Below are positions 18,702-29,281 of a DNA stretch of 64,000 bases, piece by piece. The notes below the pieces were generated by a model. That model did no database searches, was not told the DNA's origin, and saw nothing but the letters and a program-made list of their open reading frames with translations. Origin of the DNA: an uncultured Chthonomonas sp. (GTDB taxonomy: Bacteria > Armatimonadota > Chthonomonadetes > Chthonomonadales > CAJBBX01); the NCBI GenBank assembly GCA_903885605.1, contig CAISJD010000011.1, positions 1-64,000 of the forward strand, read 5' to 3'. Position 1 is the first letter of the stretch; each line of letters begins with the position of its first letter. A program made the translations under genes and the position numbers.

Positions 18702-19490
18702 ATGAAGAACCGTCGTGGATTCACCCTGATTGAGCTGCTGGTCGTGATCGCGATCATCGCGATTCTGGCCGCCATCCTGTTCCCGGTCTTCGCTCGCGCT
18801 CGCGCCATGGCGCGCAAGACCTCCTGCTTGTCCAACCTCAAGAACATCAACATGGGCATGCAGATGTACACGCAGGACTACGACGAGCGGTTCCCGTTCT
18901 GGAACTGGGGCAACCGAGCCGCTACGCCCAGCAGCACCTTCTGGGCACCGGCCATCATGCCGTACGTCAAGAACCTCGCGGTCTTCCAGTGCCCGGATGA
19001 CGTGCTCGAGTGGAACACGCCCGCCGACTGGACGCGCGACGTGGTAGACGGCGGCGCGGGCGACCCGTTCCGCACGCCGGCCGGCTGCAACTTCTGGGAT
19101 CGCTGCAACCCGAAGTTCAACTCCTACGCCTACAGCGAGCCGCTGGTCTGGAAGGGCAAGATCGCCGGCGTGACCAATGTTGCCGGCACCGTCATGGTCG
19201 GCGAGGGCGCCATCCCGCTGATCGACCCGTGGTCCGACCAGGCGGGCAAGGTCGTCGCCCGCGCCGCCTTCGCCGCCCAGCGCGAGGGCTGCTGCATGAT
19301 GTGGGGCAACCTGGCAAACGGTAGCGGCGGTTGGTGGACCCCGCAGGAGTGGATCAACAGCTACGGCCAGGCCAAGTGCGACGATTCCACCCGCCACAAT
19401 CCGGGCGCGAACATGACCTACGTCGACGGCCATGCCAAGTTCATCCGCTGGCAGGATATGACCGCCGACAAGATGAACCCGACCAGCTAG
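18702..19490 (+). CDS. Type II pseudopilin-like protein with H-X9-DG motif (DUF1559-like)
   Basis: [65 protein letters not shown]. Confidence 0.93.
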   Translation: MKNRRGFTLIELLVVIAIIAILAAILFPVFARARAMARKTSCLSNLKNINMGMQMYTQDYDERFPFWNWGNRAATPSSTFWAPAIMPYVKNLAVFQCPDDVLEWNTPADWTRDVVDGGAGDPFRTPAGCNFWDRCNPKFNSYAYSEPLVWKGKIAGVTNVAGTVMVGEGAIPLIDPWSDQAGKVVARAAFAAQREGCCMMWGNLANGSGGWWTPQEWINSYGQAKCDDSTRHNPGANMTYVDGHAKFIRWQDMTADKMNPTS

Positions 19491-19517
19491 CCTCCATCGC
19501 ATCGCTTCGATGCACTC

Positions 19518-19557
19518 CGGCCGGCCCCGCCCTCGGCGACGAGGGATGGGCCGGCCG
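19518..19557 (+). terminator. Strong hairpin after the pilin-like gene
   Basis: CGGCCGGCCC/GGGCCGGCCG with inner CCCTCG-GCGA-CGAGGG (GNRA-type tetraloop). Confidence 0.65.
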
Positions 19558-19725
19558 TTCTGGTCTCAGACGCCCAAAATGCAACTCGGGTCGCGGATTG
19601 ACGGCGGGGCGGGGTAGGCCGCAGGTATAATCTGTCGCGGCATGCGCCATAGAAAGACGCGTAGAGCCGTTCGCCCCGGGGTTGCCCGAGGACGACGGTT
19701 CATGCGCAAGCAATTAGGAGCAAGC

Positions 19726-22476
19726 ATGAAACCGTCCGGCAAGCCCACCACAGAGACCGCGCACGACATTCTGCACCAGCGCGAACGCCCCCTGGGCGCC
19801 TTCTTCAACCCCAAGTCCGTCGCCGTCATCGGAGCTACCGAAGAGCACGGCAGCGTTGGCCGCACGATCCTCTGGAACCTCGTCAGCAACCCGTTCGGCG
19901 GCACCGTCTTTCCGGTGAACCCCAAGCGTTCGGGTGTGCTGGGCGTGAAGGCGTACCCCAATATAGCCTCGGTTCCCGAGCAGGTCGACCTGGCCGTGGT
20001 GGTTACCCCTGCGCGCGTCGTTCCGCAGGTGATCGAGGAGTGCGGGCAGGCGGGCATCAAGGCGGCCATCGTGATTTCCGCCGGGTTCCGCGAGGTGGGA
20101 GCGCCGGGCATCGAGCTGGAGCGGCAGCTGCTGGCCAACGCGAAGCGGCACGGGATGCGCATCGTCGGCCCAAACTGCCTGGGCCTCATGTCGCCGCCGT
20201 CCGGCGTCAACGCCACGTTTGCGTCCGCCATGGCGCGGCCCGGCACCGTGGGCTTCCTCAGCCAGAGCGGCGCCCTCTGTACCTCGGTGCTCGATTGGAG
20301 CCTCCACGAGCAGGTCGGCTTCAGCGCGTTCGTCTCCATCGGCGCCATGGCCGATGTGGGTTGGGGCGACCTGATCGACTATCTGGGTGACGATCCGCAT
20401 ACCCGCAGCATCGTCATCTACATGGAGTCCATCGGCGACGCCCGGGCATTCCTCTCCGCCGCCCGCGAGGTGGCCCTGACCAAGCCCATCATCGTGATCA
20501 AGGCCGGCCGCACCGAGCAGGCCGCCAAGGCCGCGGCAAGCCACACCGGCAGCCTCACGGGTAGCGACGAGGTGCTGGACGCCGCATTCCGGCGGTCAGG
20601 CGTCCTGCGGGTGGAGCGCATCTCAGACCTCTTCTACATGGCCGAGGTGTTGGCCCGCCAGCCGCGCCCCAAGGGCCCGAGGCTCACGATCCTCACCAAC
20701 GCCGGCGGCCCCGGCGTGCTGGCCACCGATACGCTGGTCACCGGCGGCGGCGAACTGGCCCAGATCTCCGACGAGACGATCGCCGCGCTGAATGAGGTGC
20801 TCCCCGCCGCGTGGAGCCACGCCAACCCGATCGACATCCTGGGCGACGCGCCGCCTTCGCGCTACGCCAAGGCAGTGGAGATTGCTGCAAAGGACCCGAA
20901 CAGCGACGGGCTCCTGGTCGTCCTCACTCCGCAGTCCATGACCGATCCGACCCAGACGGCCGAGCACCTGCGCCCCTACGCGCACCTGGAGGGCAAGCCC
21001 CTCCTGGCGAGCTGGATGGGCGGGGCAGACGTCGTGGCGGGCGATTCAATCCTGAACCACGCCAGCATCCCCACGTTCCCGTATCCCGACAGCGCCACGC
21101 GTGCGTTCAACTTCATGTGGCAGTACAGCTACAACATCCGCGGCCTCTATGAGACGCCCATGGCCGTTACGGATGCGGACGGCGCCGGCATCGACCGCGC
21201 CGCAGCGGCCACCATCCTCAAAGAGGTCCGCGACTCGGGACGCACCATCCTGACCGAGTACGAGTCGAAGAAGCTGCTCGAAGCCTACGGCATCCCCACG
21301 GTCGAGACCGGCCTGGCCGAGAGTGCCGACGAGGCCGTCAAGGCGGCCGATGAGCTGGGGTATCCCATTGTCCTGAAGCTCCACTCCTTCACCATCACCC
21401 ACAAGACCGATGTGGGCGGCGTAAAGCTGAACCTTCGCGACGCCGATGCCGTGCGCCGGGCCTACGCCGAGATCGAGGCGTCGGTGAACGAGATTGCCGG
21501 CGCGGGGCACTTCAACGGCGTCACCGTGCAGCGTATGGCCAAGCTCGACGGCTACGAAGTGATCCTCGGCAGTAGTGTCGATCCCCAGTTCGGCCCGGTC
21601 CTGCTATTCGGAACAGGCGGGCAGCTCGTCGAGGTCTTCAAGGACCGCGCCCTGGGCCTCCCGCCGCTCACCACCACGCTGGCCCGCCGCATGATGGAGC
21701 AGACCAAGATCCTCAAGGCCCTCAAGGGCGTGCGCGGCCGCAAGCCCGTGGACGTGGATGCCCTGGAGCAGCTCATGGTTCGCTTCAGCTACCTGGTTGT
21801 GGAGAACCGCACGATCAAGGAACTGGATATCAATCCGCTGCTGGCGTCGCCGGAGGGCATCATCGCACTGGATGCCCGCGTCGTCGTCTTCGACCAGAGC
21901 GTGGCCGATGCCGACCTGCCCAGGCTCGCGATCCGTCCGTACCCGGTCCAGTACATCGACACCTGGGAGATCGGTGGCGGCGGTTCCGTCACCATTCGGC
22001 CGATCCAGCCGGAGGATGAGCCGCTGGTGGCGAAGTTCCACGAGACGCTGTCCGACCAGAGCGTCTACTTGCGCTTCTTCCACGCCATGAAGCTGAGCCA
22101 GCGCGTGGCGCACGACCGTATGGTCCGCATCTGCTTCAACGACTATGACCGCGAGATCGCGCTCGTCGGCGAGATCCAGGACCCGCGGACCGGTGAGCCG
22201 ATGATCGCGGGCGTGGCGCGCCTGAGCCGCCTTCCGGGCACCGCCGACTCCGAGTTCTCGCTGCTCGTCAGTGACGAGTACCACGGCAGGGGTCTGGGCA
22301 CGGAGCTGCTGAAGCGCCTGATCCAGGTTGCCAGGGACGAGAAGATCGAGCGCATCCTGGCCGACATCCTGCCGGAGAACTACGTCATGCAGCATGTCTG
22401 CGAGAAGGTGGGCTTCGTGCTTCAGCGCATTGTGGATGAGCCCATGGTGAAGGCCACGTTCATCGTTGGAGCCTAG
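19726..22476 (+). CDS. NDP-forming acyl-CoA synthetase with C-terminal GNAT acetyltransferase domain (Pat-like architecture)
   Basis: ATG 19726 after TTAGGAG; CoA-binding [30 protein letters not shown]-grasp [75 protein letters not shown]. Confidence 0.92.
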   Translation: MKPSGKPTTETAHDILHQRERPLGAFFNPKSVAVIGATEEHGSVGRTILWNLVSNPFGGTVFPVNPKRSGVLGVKAYPNIASVPEQVDLAVVVTPARVVPQVIEECGQAGIKAAIVISAGFREVGAPGIELERQLLANAKRHGMRIVGPNCLGLMSPPSGVNATFASAMARPGTVGFLSQSGALCTSVLDWSLHEQVGFSAFVSIGAMADVGWGDLIDYLGDDPHTRSIVIYMESIGDARAFLSAAREVALTKPIIVIKAGRTEQAAKAAASHTGSLTGSDEVLDAAFRRSGVLRVERISDLFYMAEVLARQPRPKGPRLTILTNAGGPGVLATDTLVTGGGELAQISDETIAALNEVLPAAWSHANPIDILGDAPPSRYAKAVEIAAKDPNSDGLLVVLTPQSMTDPTQTAEHLRPYAHLEGKPLLASWMGGADVVAGDSILNHASIPTFPYPDSATRAFNFMWQYSYNIRGLYETPMAVTDADGAGIDRAAAATILKEVRDSGRTILTEYESKKLLEAYGIPTVETGLAESADEAVKAADELGYPIVLKLHSFTITHKTDVGGVKLNLRDADAVRRAYAEIEASVNEIAGAGHFNGVTVQRMAKLDGYEVILGSSVDPQFGPVLLFGTGGQLVEVFKDRALGLPPLTTTLARRMMEQTKILKALKGVRGRKPVDVDALEQLMVRFSYLVVENRTIKELDINPLLASPEGIIALDARVVVFDQSVADADLPRLAIRPYPVQYIDTWEIGGGGSVTIRPIQPEDEPLVAKFHETLSDQSVYLRFFHAMKLSQRVAHDRMVRICFNDYDREIALVGEIQDPRTGEPMIAGVARLSRLPGTADSEFSLLVSDEYHGRGLGTELLKRLIQVARDEKIERILADILPENYVMQHVCEKVGFVLQRIVDEPMVKATFIVGA

Positions 22477-22648
22477 CGCGTCGTCGTCGCGGATGGGGAT
22501 CAAGGGGGGAGATGCCGGCAGATCGGCTTCTCCCCCTTCCCGTGAGGCGCAGGCGCCTGATTTTGGGGCTAGACTGATGGCGGAAGCACGGTCGGACTAC
22601 CCGGGCCGCGCAGGCCAAGGGCAGAGCCCGGCCCAACCAGGGGACCAC

Positions 22649-24031
22649 ATGAACACAAACGAGACCGGAACCACGAGTCGGCGCGAATTCCTCCGTAACG
22701 GCGGCGGGGTCGCCGCGCTATCGGCGCTGGGCGGCATAGAGCTACCAACGGCGCACGTGCAGGGGAGCGACCTGATCCAGGTGGCGATTGTCGGTTGCGG
22801 CGGGCGTGGCAGCGGGGCTGCCGTGCAGGCCCTGAACACCCAGAGCGGGCCGATTAAGCTGATTGCCATGGCGGACGCGTACGCCGACCGGCTGAACGGC
22901 AGCTTCAACTCCATCAGCAAAGAGGCCGGCGCCAAGGTGGACGTGCCGGAGTCGCGCCGGTTCGTTGGCTTCGATGCCTATAGGAAGGCCATGGATTGCC
23001 TGAAGCCCGGCGATGTGGTGATCCTGACCACGCCGCCCGCGTTTCGGTGGGTCCACTTCCAGTACGCCATCGAGAAGAAGCTGCATGTGTTCATGGAGAA
23101 GCCCATCACCGTGGACGGCCCGACCAGCAAGAGGATGCTGACGCTGGCGGCCGACTCGGTGGCAAAGAACCTGAAGGTCGGCGTGGGCCTCATGTCGCGC
23201 CATGCCCGCCCGCTGCAGCAGTTGCATGATCGCGTCCGGAGCGGCGAACTGGGCGAAATCCTCCTCATGCGGGGCTACCGCATGCACGGCCCCGGCGGCT
23301 ACTTCGAGTCTCCCGCCAAGCCGGCCGACATCAGCGACCTCGACTATCAGGTTCGGCGCTTTCACAGCTTCCTCTGGGCCAGCGGCGGCAACTTCAGCGA
23401 CTTCTACATCCACGTGATCGACCACTGCTGCTGGATGAAGGACGCGTGGCCCGTGAAGGCGCAGGCCCTGGGCGGCCGCCACTATAAGAACTGCCCGAAC
23501 GGCGCTCCGGCTGTCGACCAGAACTTCGACACCTACTCGGTGGAGTACACCTTCGCGGATGGGACCAAGTTCCTCTTCGATGGACGGTGCATGAACGGCG
23601 CGCAGGTCATCTACTCCAGCTACCTGCACGGCACCAAGGGGCTGGCTATCGCCTCGCGCGCCAACGACTGCGGCGGCCCGTCGGCCATCTACCGCGGCCA
23701 GAACGCCGATCCGGCCAACCTGCAGTGGCAGTCCACCGACCGGTCCAACCCGTACCAGAACGAGTGGGATGCGTTGATCGAGGCGATCCGCAAGGACAAG
23801 CCCTACAACGAGGCCAAGCGCGGCATCGAGGCGAGCCTGGTGACCAGCATGGGCCGCATGGCGGCGCACACGGGCCAGGAGATCACCTACGACCAGATCC
23901 TGAACTCCGACCACGAGTTCGCGCCGGGCCTGGACAAGCTGACCTCGGAGACGCCTGCGCCACTCCAGCCCGGCCCCGACGGCCGCTACCCGACCCCGAA
24001 ACCGGGCATCGTCATCGCACGCGAGTTCTGA
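22649..24031 (+). CDS. Gfo/Idh/MocA-family oxidoreductase with Tat signal
   Basis: TSRREFLRNGGGVAALSALGG; QVAIVGCGGRGSGAAVQAL...FMEKPITVDGPTSKRMLTLA. Confidence 0.92.
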   Translation: MNTNETGTTSRREFLRNGGGVAALSALGGIELPTAHVQGSDLIQVAIVGCGGRGSGAAVQALNTQSGPIKLIAMADAYADRLNGSFNSISKEAGAKVDVPESRRFVGFDAYRKAMDCLKPGDVVILTTPPAFRWVHFQYAIEKKLHVFMEKPITVDGPTSKRMLTLAADSVAKNLKVGVGLMSRHARPLQQLHDRVRSGELGEILLMRGYRMHGPGGYFESPAKPADISDLDYQVRRFHSFLWASGGNFSDFYIHVIDHCCWMKDAWPVKAQALGGRHYKNCPNGAPAVDQNFDTYSVEYTFADGTKFLFDGRCMNGAQVIYSSYLHGTKGLAIASRANDCGGPSAIYRGQNADPANLQWQSTDRSNPYQNEWDALIEAIRKDKPYNEAKRGIEASLVTSMGRMAAHTGQEITYDQILNSDHEFAPGLDKLTSETPAPLQPGPDGRYPTPKPGIVIAREF

Positions 24032-24064
24032 CAGGCCGGCTCGCACCGCACAACAGACGCCACG

Positions 24065-24103
24065 GGGCCCCTCGCCGACCTTTGCCGGTCCGGCGAGGGG
24101 CCC
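24065..24103. terminator. Hairpin between convergent genes
   Basis: GGGCCCCTCGCCG/CGGCGAGGGGCCC perfect 13-bp stem; no strong T-run. Confidence 0.55.
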
Positions 24104-24115
24104 TGCTGCATGGCG

Positions 24116-26218
24116 CTACGGCTTGCGGCTCTGCTTGTAGAGGTCGGCGAGCGTCTCGGGCATCACCACCTCCACGCCGTCGGCGATCAGGCGGTCGGCC
24201 AGCTCGCGGTACTGGTCGGCGTTCAGGCCCCAGTTGCCGATGAAGACGTGCAGGAAGAGAGGCCGCACGCCTTTGTCCATCACCTGGCGCACATCGCGGT
24301 AGACGTCGTCCTTATCCACCATGCGGCTCACCGAGTGGAACGCCACGGCATCGCCCACGGGTTCGGCGGTCCTGGCGGGGTCGGTGGTCTCGCGGCCGTA
24401 GCCGCCCATCAAGGCGACGCAGTTGCGCAGTCCGGCGTAGTCCTTCAGCCTCGCCGAGCCTGGGCCGCCGTAGTCCATGATCCAGTTCCACCGCTCGCCC
24501 GCGTGGCCGAGGTAGGCGGAGGTCTGGGCGATGTAGTCCTGCACTACGCGGCCGCGGTCCTTGCCGAAGTTGTCGCCATAGGCCGACATGTACATGTAGC
24601 CGACCCCGGAGACCGCGCCGCCCACGCTGTCCTGTGGCTCCAGATGCGTCTTCAGCATGGAGAACGCGACCGGGTTGAGGTCCACGATGTTCGGTCCCAT
24701 GGTGTAGGAGACGGCGAAGCCGCGCGGGCCCTTCTCGCGCATCCGGCGCATGTAGTCGAGCATGAAGGAGCCGGGACCGTTCCAGAGGCACTGATTGTCG
24801 CCGTCCGACAGCACCAGCGAGGCGTAGACCTTGCCGCGGTCCAGCGGCACCTTGCGCACGGGCGGCATGGTGAACGTGCCGCGCGCGCTGGGGAAGGCCG
24901 AGAGGAGCGACATGTTGCCCATGTGGTCGGCCGGGACCAGGTACTTGCCGCACCGCGAGAAGAGGGCCACGCCGCGGTTCTCGCCGATGCCGTCAGAGGG
25001 CTCCACCTGCGGGTACCCAAGGATGGGGATATTCACCGGGAAGTCGCGGGACAGGGTCCGCTCGAACCACTCCTCCTCGGCCCACCGGTCGGCGCCGGGC
25101 TTGTCGGCGTCGGTGCCGCCCACGATCCAGAAGGTGAAGGTGCGGTGCGCCATGGCGTAGTCATACAGCCCCGGGCGCTTGGTGGGCGCGGAGAGGACCA
25201 GCGTGCGACGGTTGAAGCGCGCCTTGTAACGGGCGGTGAGCTCCTTGTACCCGTCCAGCGTCCGCTTCCAGCGGCCACGCAGGTCCATGCGCACGCGTAG
25301 CCCGTGGCGCTGCACCAACTCGGGGTGGGCGACGACCCAGCCCTCCATGCTCCCGATGATGACCGCCAGGTTCTCCGAGCCGTGGAGCGCCGGATCGTAG
25401 ACCACGGCGTCGCGGCGCGGGTAGCGGCGGAAGAGGGCCGCGGCGTCGGGAATGGTCTCCACGCCGTCGATGCGCCCCTGGCGAAGCATCTCGCGCGACA
25501 TGCCGTTTCGGTCGGCGATAAGGAGTTCGTTGCGGGTGCGGTTCACCAGCCCCTGGAGCGTGCGGAAGAGGATCGACTCCTCGGCGCTGCATCCCTCGGC
25601 GGCGAAGTGGTAGAGGCGGCGCTCGGGTGGCGCCAGCCGGGCATACAGGTGGTCGCGTCGGGGCAGGAAGAGGGGCCTGATGTCGGCTATGCGCCCGATG
25701 GGGGCGTTCCGGAAGGCGCCGGTGACGGTGACCTGGTGGATCTTGCCGCCCCAGCCGTCGTCCGGCTTGCCGTCGCCCACCCGCAGGTAGACGAACCCGC
25801 CCTTCCGCGTGTAGGGGGACAGGTCGAGCGTCAGGGGTTCGCCGCTGTCGCGGGTGTACATGCCGGCCGGGTCGAAGCGCTCGCCGTCGCTGGAGAGATC
25901 CACCTTGAACTGGGCGGTGATGCGCATCGCCAGCGAGGCCCGCGTATTGGGCCTGAAGGCGAAGCGATAGACGATGTAGGAGCCGCCGTCCTGGAACCGT
26001 GTGCGCTCCGACTCGATCTCCTGCGAACCCAGGTTGCGGTAGATGAACTGCCGCTCCACTGCGCTGAGCGGGAGGAACTTGATGGTGCGCACGGCCTGTG
26101 CCGGCTTGGGCGCGGGCTGCGGAGAGGCGGCCGACGATGCCGACGGGAGCAGTGCGGTTGGCGCCGCGGCTGCCAGGGCGGCGAGCGCCGTGCGGCGCAG
26201 AGATGGCAAAATGGGCAT
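24116..26218 (-). CDS. Exported GxGYxYP-family putative glycoside hydrolase
   Basis: True start ATG 26218 (MPILPSLRRTALAALAAAAPTALL...); GGAVSGVGYMYMSAYGDNFGKDRG; LVLSDGDNQCLWNG. Confidence 0.8.
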   Translation of the reverse strand: MPILPSLRRTALAALAAAAPTALLPSASSAASPQPAPKPAQAVRTIKFLPLSAVERQFIYRNLGSQEIESERTRFQDGGSYIVYRFAFRPNTRASLAMRITAQFKVDLSSDGERFDPAGMYTRDSGEPLTLDLSPYTRKGGFVYLRVGDGKPDDGWGGKIHQVTVTGAFRNAPIGRIADIRPLFLPRRDHLYARLAPPERRLYHFAAEGCSAEESILFRTLQGLVNRTRNELLIADRNGMSREMLRQGRIDGVETIPDAAALFRRYPRRDAVVYDPALHGSENLAVIIGSMEGWVVAHPELVQRHGLRVRMDLRGRWKRTLDGYKELTARYKARFNRRTLVLSAPTKRPGLYDYAMAHRTFTFWIVGGTDADKPGADRWAEEEWFERTLSRDFPVNIPILGYPQVEPSDGIGENRGVALFSRCGKYLVPADHMGNMSLLSAFPSARGTFTMPPVRKVPLDRGKVYASLVLSDGDNQCLWNGPGSFMLDYMRRMREKGPRGFAVSYTMGPNIVDLNPVAFSMLKTHLEPQDSVGGAVSGVGYMYMSAYGDNFGKDRGRVVQDYIAQTSAYLGHAGERWNWIMDYGGPGSARLKDYAGLRNCVALMGGYGRETTDPARTAEPVGDAVAFHSVSRMVDKDDVYRDVRQVMDKGVRPLFLHVFIGNWGLNADQYRELADRLIADGVEVVMPETLADLYKQSRKP

Positions 26219-26351
26219 GGATACCTCGCGTGGGCCCAGGGCCGATGGTTGCCATAGTGTAGCGCGAAGCCCTCGAAGCGCGATGTGGGGTAAGACTACG
26301 GTGACGCCGCTGATCCACTGTGGGCGGTCGACACATAGACGGGGGATACGC

Positions 26352-28703
26352 ATGGCACTCGGGATCCTGGCTGCACTCTCCGTACTGCTGCTCCCGGCCG
26401 CGGAGGCCGACTTCGTGCTGGTGAAGGAGGGCAAGCCCACCGCGTCGATCGTTGTGGACGCCGCCTGCCTGGCGACGGCGCCCGGACCCGAGGCCGCCAA
26501 GCGGCGCGCTGCGGCCCTGGACCTGCAGGACGTGATCCGGAGGATGTCGGGCGCCCTGTTGCCCATCGCATCGGCCGATGCGGCTCCTGCGGGCCGCCTC
26601 ATCCTGGTCGGGCCGAGCGCGGCCGCCGAACGAGCCGGTGTCGCGATCCCGTCGGGCCTGACGCCAGATCGGAAGGAGGAGGGGTTTGTCCTCCATTGCA
26701 CGGCGGACAGGCTGCTGCTGGCCGGCAACGACGCGGGGCCCTACCACGGCACCGAGTACGCCGTCTACAGCCTGCTCCACCGCCTCGGCGCCCGCTGGTT
26801 CATGCCCGGTCCGTATGGGGAGTACCTGCCCTCGACGCCCGACCTGAGCCTGCCGCCGGTGAGTGATCGCCAGACGCCCTCGTTCCGCCTCCGCAACTGG
26901 TGGCTGCACACCAACGCTGAGATGGCCGTGCAGGAACGGATCTGGAAGCTGCGCAACGGCATGAGCCCCGAGACGCCCATCGCGATCCCCGGCGATTCGT
27001 CCGTCCGTGGCGTGGTCGCCGACGCTGCGCTGGCCGCAACGAAGCCCGAGCTCTTCGCCAAGAACGCCGACGGTACGCCCAACCTGTCGCTGCCCAACCT
27101 GACCGGCGCCGAGGCCCGTCAGTTGGCGGCCGACAAGATCAAGGCCATCTTCCGGGCGGACCCCAACGTGGCCTCGCACGGGATCGCGCCGGACGACGGG
27201 CTGCCGCGCGACTTCGGCGCCGAGACCCGCAAGCTGAACCAGAACTTCGTGCAACTGGGCGGCCGCGAGGGCGAGCCCGCCGAGGTGAGCACCAGCGAGG
27301 AGTGGTTCTCCTTCGTCAACGCCGTCACCCGCGAGGTGAACAAGGAGTTCCCGGACCGGATCGTCGTGACGAACGGCTACGCCAACCGAGACCTGCCGCC
27401 CTTCGGCGTGGCCATCGACCCGCACATCAGCGTGATGTATGCCGCCATCTGGTCGGATACGCTCCACGCCTACGACGACGCGAAGAGCTGGCAAGCCGTG
27501 CGGCAGGGCCAGAACCTGCGCCGCTGGGCGGGAATGTGCGACAAGGTGTGGGTCTACGGTTACGACTACACGATGCTCACCACCGGGCTCACGCCCGTGC
27601 CGGTGACGCGCAAGCTGGCGCGCGACCTGCCGCTGATGCAGAAGTGGGGGGTCATCGGCTTCCACAGCGAGTCGCGCAACGTCTGGATGGAGAGCGGCAT
27701 ACTCACCCGCTACCTGCGCGCCCGCCTGCAGTGGAACACGGCCCTTGACGTCAAGGGCGCCGCCCAGGACTTCCACAGCCGCTGGTACGGCGCTGCCGCC
27801 GCGCCCGCCGCGGCGTTCTGGGATGCCATCGAGCAGGTGATCGAGGGCACGCACATGCTGGGGCACGAGGACCGCGTGTTGCCGTATGTGTACACCCCTG
27901 AACTGATCGCGGCCCTCGACGGGCATGTGACCGAGGCCGAGCGTCTCGCCGCCGACGATCGATCTAAGGTCCACGTGCGGGCCGATCGCCTCATCCTCGA
28001 CCATCTGAAGGCATACATGGCCATGAACCAGGCCGAGTTCGACGGCAAGTTTCTCGAAGCCGCCCGCCAGGCCGACGCCATGATGGCCTGCCGCAAGCAG
28101 CTCAATGCCATCAACCCGCTCTACTGCCTCGCCGACGAGCAGCGGTACGACTCCGGCGTCTGGTACTGGGGCGCCCTGGACCGCGCCGCCTACTACCGCA
28201 AGCTGGCCGACCAGACGGAAGGGCGCACCGGGGATCTGGTGGCGCTTCTGCCCGAGAGGACGGCGTTTCGAACCGATCCCACAGACACGGGCCGCTTCTC
28301 CGGCTGGTATGAGCCCTCCCTCAACGCGGCGGCATGGCCCACGGTGGCAACCACCAAGCCCTTCTACGCCCAGGGCTTCATGTCGGGTGACGGCTATCCC
28401 TACACGGGCGCCGCCTGGTACCGGTTCACTGCTGACGTGCCCGCCTGGGCCAAAGGGCGGAAGGTGCGCCTCTTCGCGCCGGCCGTCGAGACCGAGGCGT
28501 GGGCCTGGGTGAACGGCCGCTACGTCGGACACAGGGCCTACCGCGAGGCCTACGAGCGGCCCAACGAGCTTTCGTTGGATATCTCGGATGCCCTGAAGCC
28601 CGGCGCGCGCAACGAGGTGGCCATCCGCGTCCATACGAGCCTGAACCCCGCCGCGGCGGGAGGCGGGCTTGTTTCGCGTGTGATGCTGATCGCGGACAAG
28701 TAG
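26352..28703 (+). CDS. Exported DUF4838 domain protein (putative glycoside hydrolase) with C-terminal carbohydrate-binding jelly-roll
   Basis: Signal MALGILAALSVLLLPAAEA; GTEYAVYSLLHRLGARWFMPGPYGEYLP...; C-terminal WYRFTADVPAWAKGRKVRLFAPAVETEAWAWVNGRYVGHRAYREAYERPNELSLDIS. Confidence 0.8.
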   Translation: MALGILAALSVLLLPAAEADFVLVKEGKPTASIVVDAACLATAPGPEAAKRRAAALDLQDVIRRMSGALLPIASADAAPAGRLILVGPSAAAERAGVAIPSGLTPDRKEEGFVLHCTADRLLLAGNDAGPYHGTEYAVYSLLHRLGARWFMPGPYGEYLPSTPDLSLPPVSDRQTPSFRLRNWWLHTNAEMAVQERIWKLRNGMSPETPIAIPGDSSVRGVVADAALAATKPELFAKNADGTPNLSLPNLTGAEARQLAADKIKAIFRADPNVASHGIAPDDGLPRDFGAETRKLNQNFVQLGGREGEPAEVSTSEEWFSFVNAVTREVNKEFPDRIVVTNGYANRDLPPFGVAIDPHISVMYAAIWSDTLHAYDDAKSWQAVRQGQNLRRWAGMCDKVWVYGYDYTMLTTGLTPVPVTRKLARDLPLMQKWGVIGFHSESRNVWMESGILTRYLRARLQWNTALDVKGAAQDFHSRWYGAAAAPAAAFWDAIEQVIEGTHMLGHEDRVLPYVYTPELIAALDGHVTEAERLAADDRSKVHVRADRLILDHLKAYMAMNQAEFDGKFLEAARQADAMMACRKQLNAINPLYCLADEQRYDSGVWYWGALDRAAYYRKLADQTEGRTGDLVALLPERTAFRTDPTDTGRFSGWYEPSLNAAAWPTVATTKPFYAQGFMSGDGYPYTGAAWYRFTADVPAWAKGRKVRLFAPAVETEAWAWVNGRYVGHRAYREAYERPNELSLDISDALKPGARNEVAIRVHTSLNPAAAGGGLVSRVMLIADK

Positions 28704-28775
28704 GCCGGCTTGCCCAACGCGCCGCGCCGGCGTGCAATGCGTGTGACGCTGGACGCTGCATGAGGGGGATCCGGC

Positions 28776-29190
28776 ATGGCGCGCGATCAGGTCCGGAAGG
28801 AGCCGCTGCACGAGTATCTACCGGAGTTCGTAGGGCTGTTCCTGCCGCGCATCGCTGAGCAGATCGACTTTTAGCGCCTGCAGTTCCTGGAGAAGGAGGT
28901 CTTCACCGACCTGCGGCTCACCGAAGCGCAGGAGGCCAGGCTGGAAAGGCTGATCCGGGAGACGGGCGCGGAGGAGGTGGCGAAAATGGTGAACGTATAC
29001 GAAGAGAAGGGCATGCAGCGTGGACTGCTTCAGGCGACTGAGCTTGGGCTCGAACTGCGGTTCGGCTCTGCGGCTCTGAGCCAGATGGATGCCATCCGCA
29101 CCGTGAGTAGCGTGGACGTGCTGGGGGCGTGAAGGACTCCCAGAAGGTGGTGCAGTCGCCCGAGGAGCTCCGCTCGTACTACACGGAATA
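28776..29190 (+). pseudogene. Decayed Rpn-family (DUF4351/transposase-like nuclease) gene
   Basis: MARDQVRKEPLHEYLPEFVGLFLPRIAEQIDF*RLQFLEKEVFTDL then LTEAQEARLERLIRETGAEEVAKMVNVYEEKGMQRGLLQATELGLELRFGS...LGA*, and SPEELRSYYTE* in another frame; in-frame TAG at 28872. Confidence 0.6.
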
Positions 29191-29220
29191 GCCGGGCCAG
29201 GCACATGCCGCCATGTGATC

Positions 29221-29256
29221 GAAGGCCCGGCAGGGATCGCTCCCGGCCGGGCCTTC
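29221..29256. terminator. Terminator-like hairpin
   Basis: GAAGGCCCGGC/GCCGGGCCTTC stem. Confidence 0.55.
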
Positions 29257-29281
29257 GTCGTGTACCTGCCGCTCGGATCGC

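Noticed and set aside
22742-24046. 434-aa minus-strand ORF
   Set aside because: Antisense to the Tat-dependent Gfo/Idh gene.
25161-28811. 1216-aa minus-strand ORF
   Set aside because: Antisense shadow over the DUF4838 gene and out-of-frame over the GxGYxYP gene; composition and lack of motifs indicate high-GC artefact.
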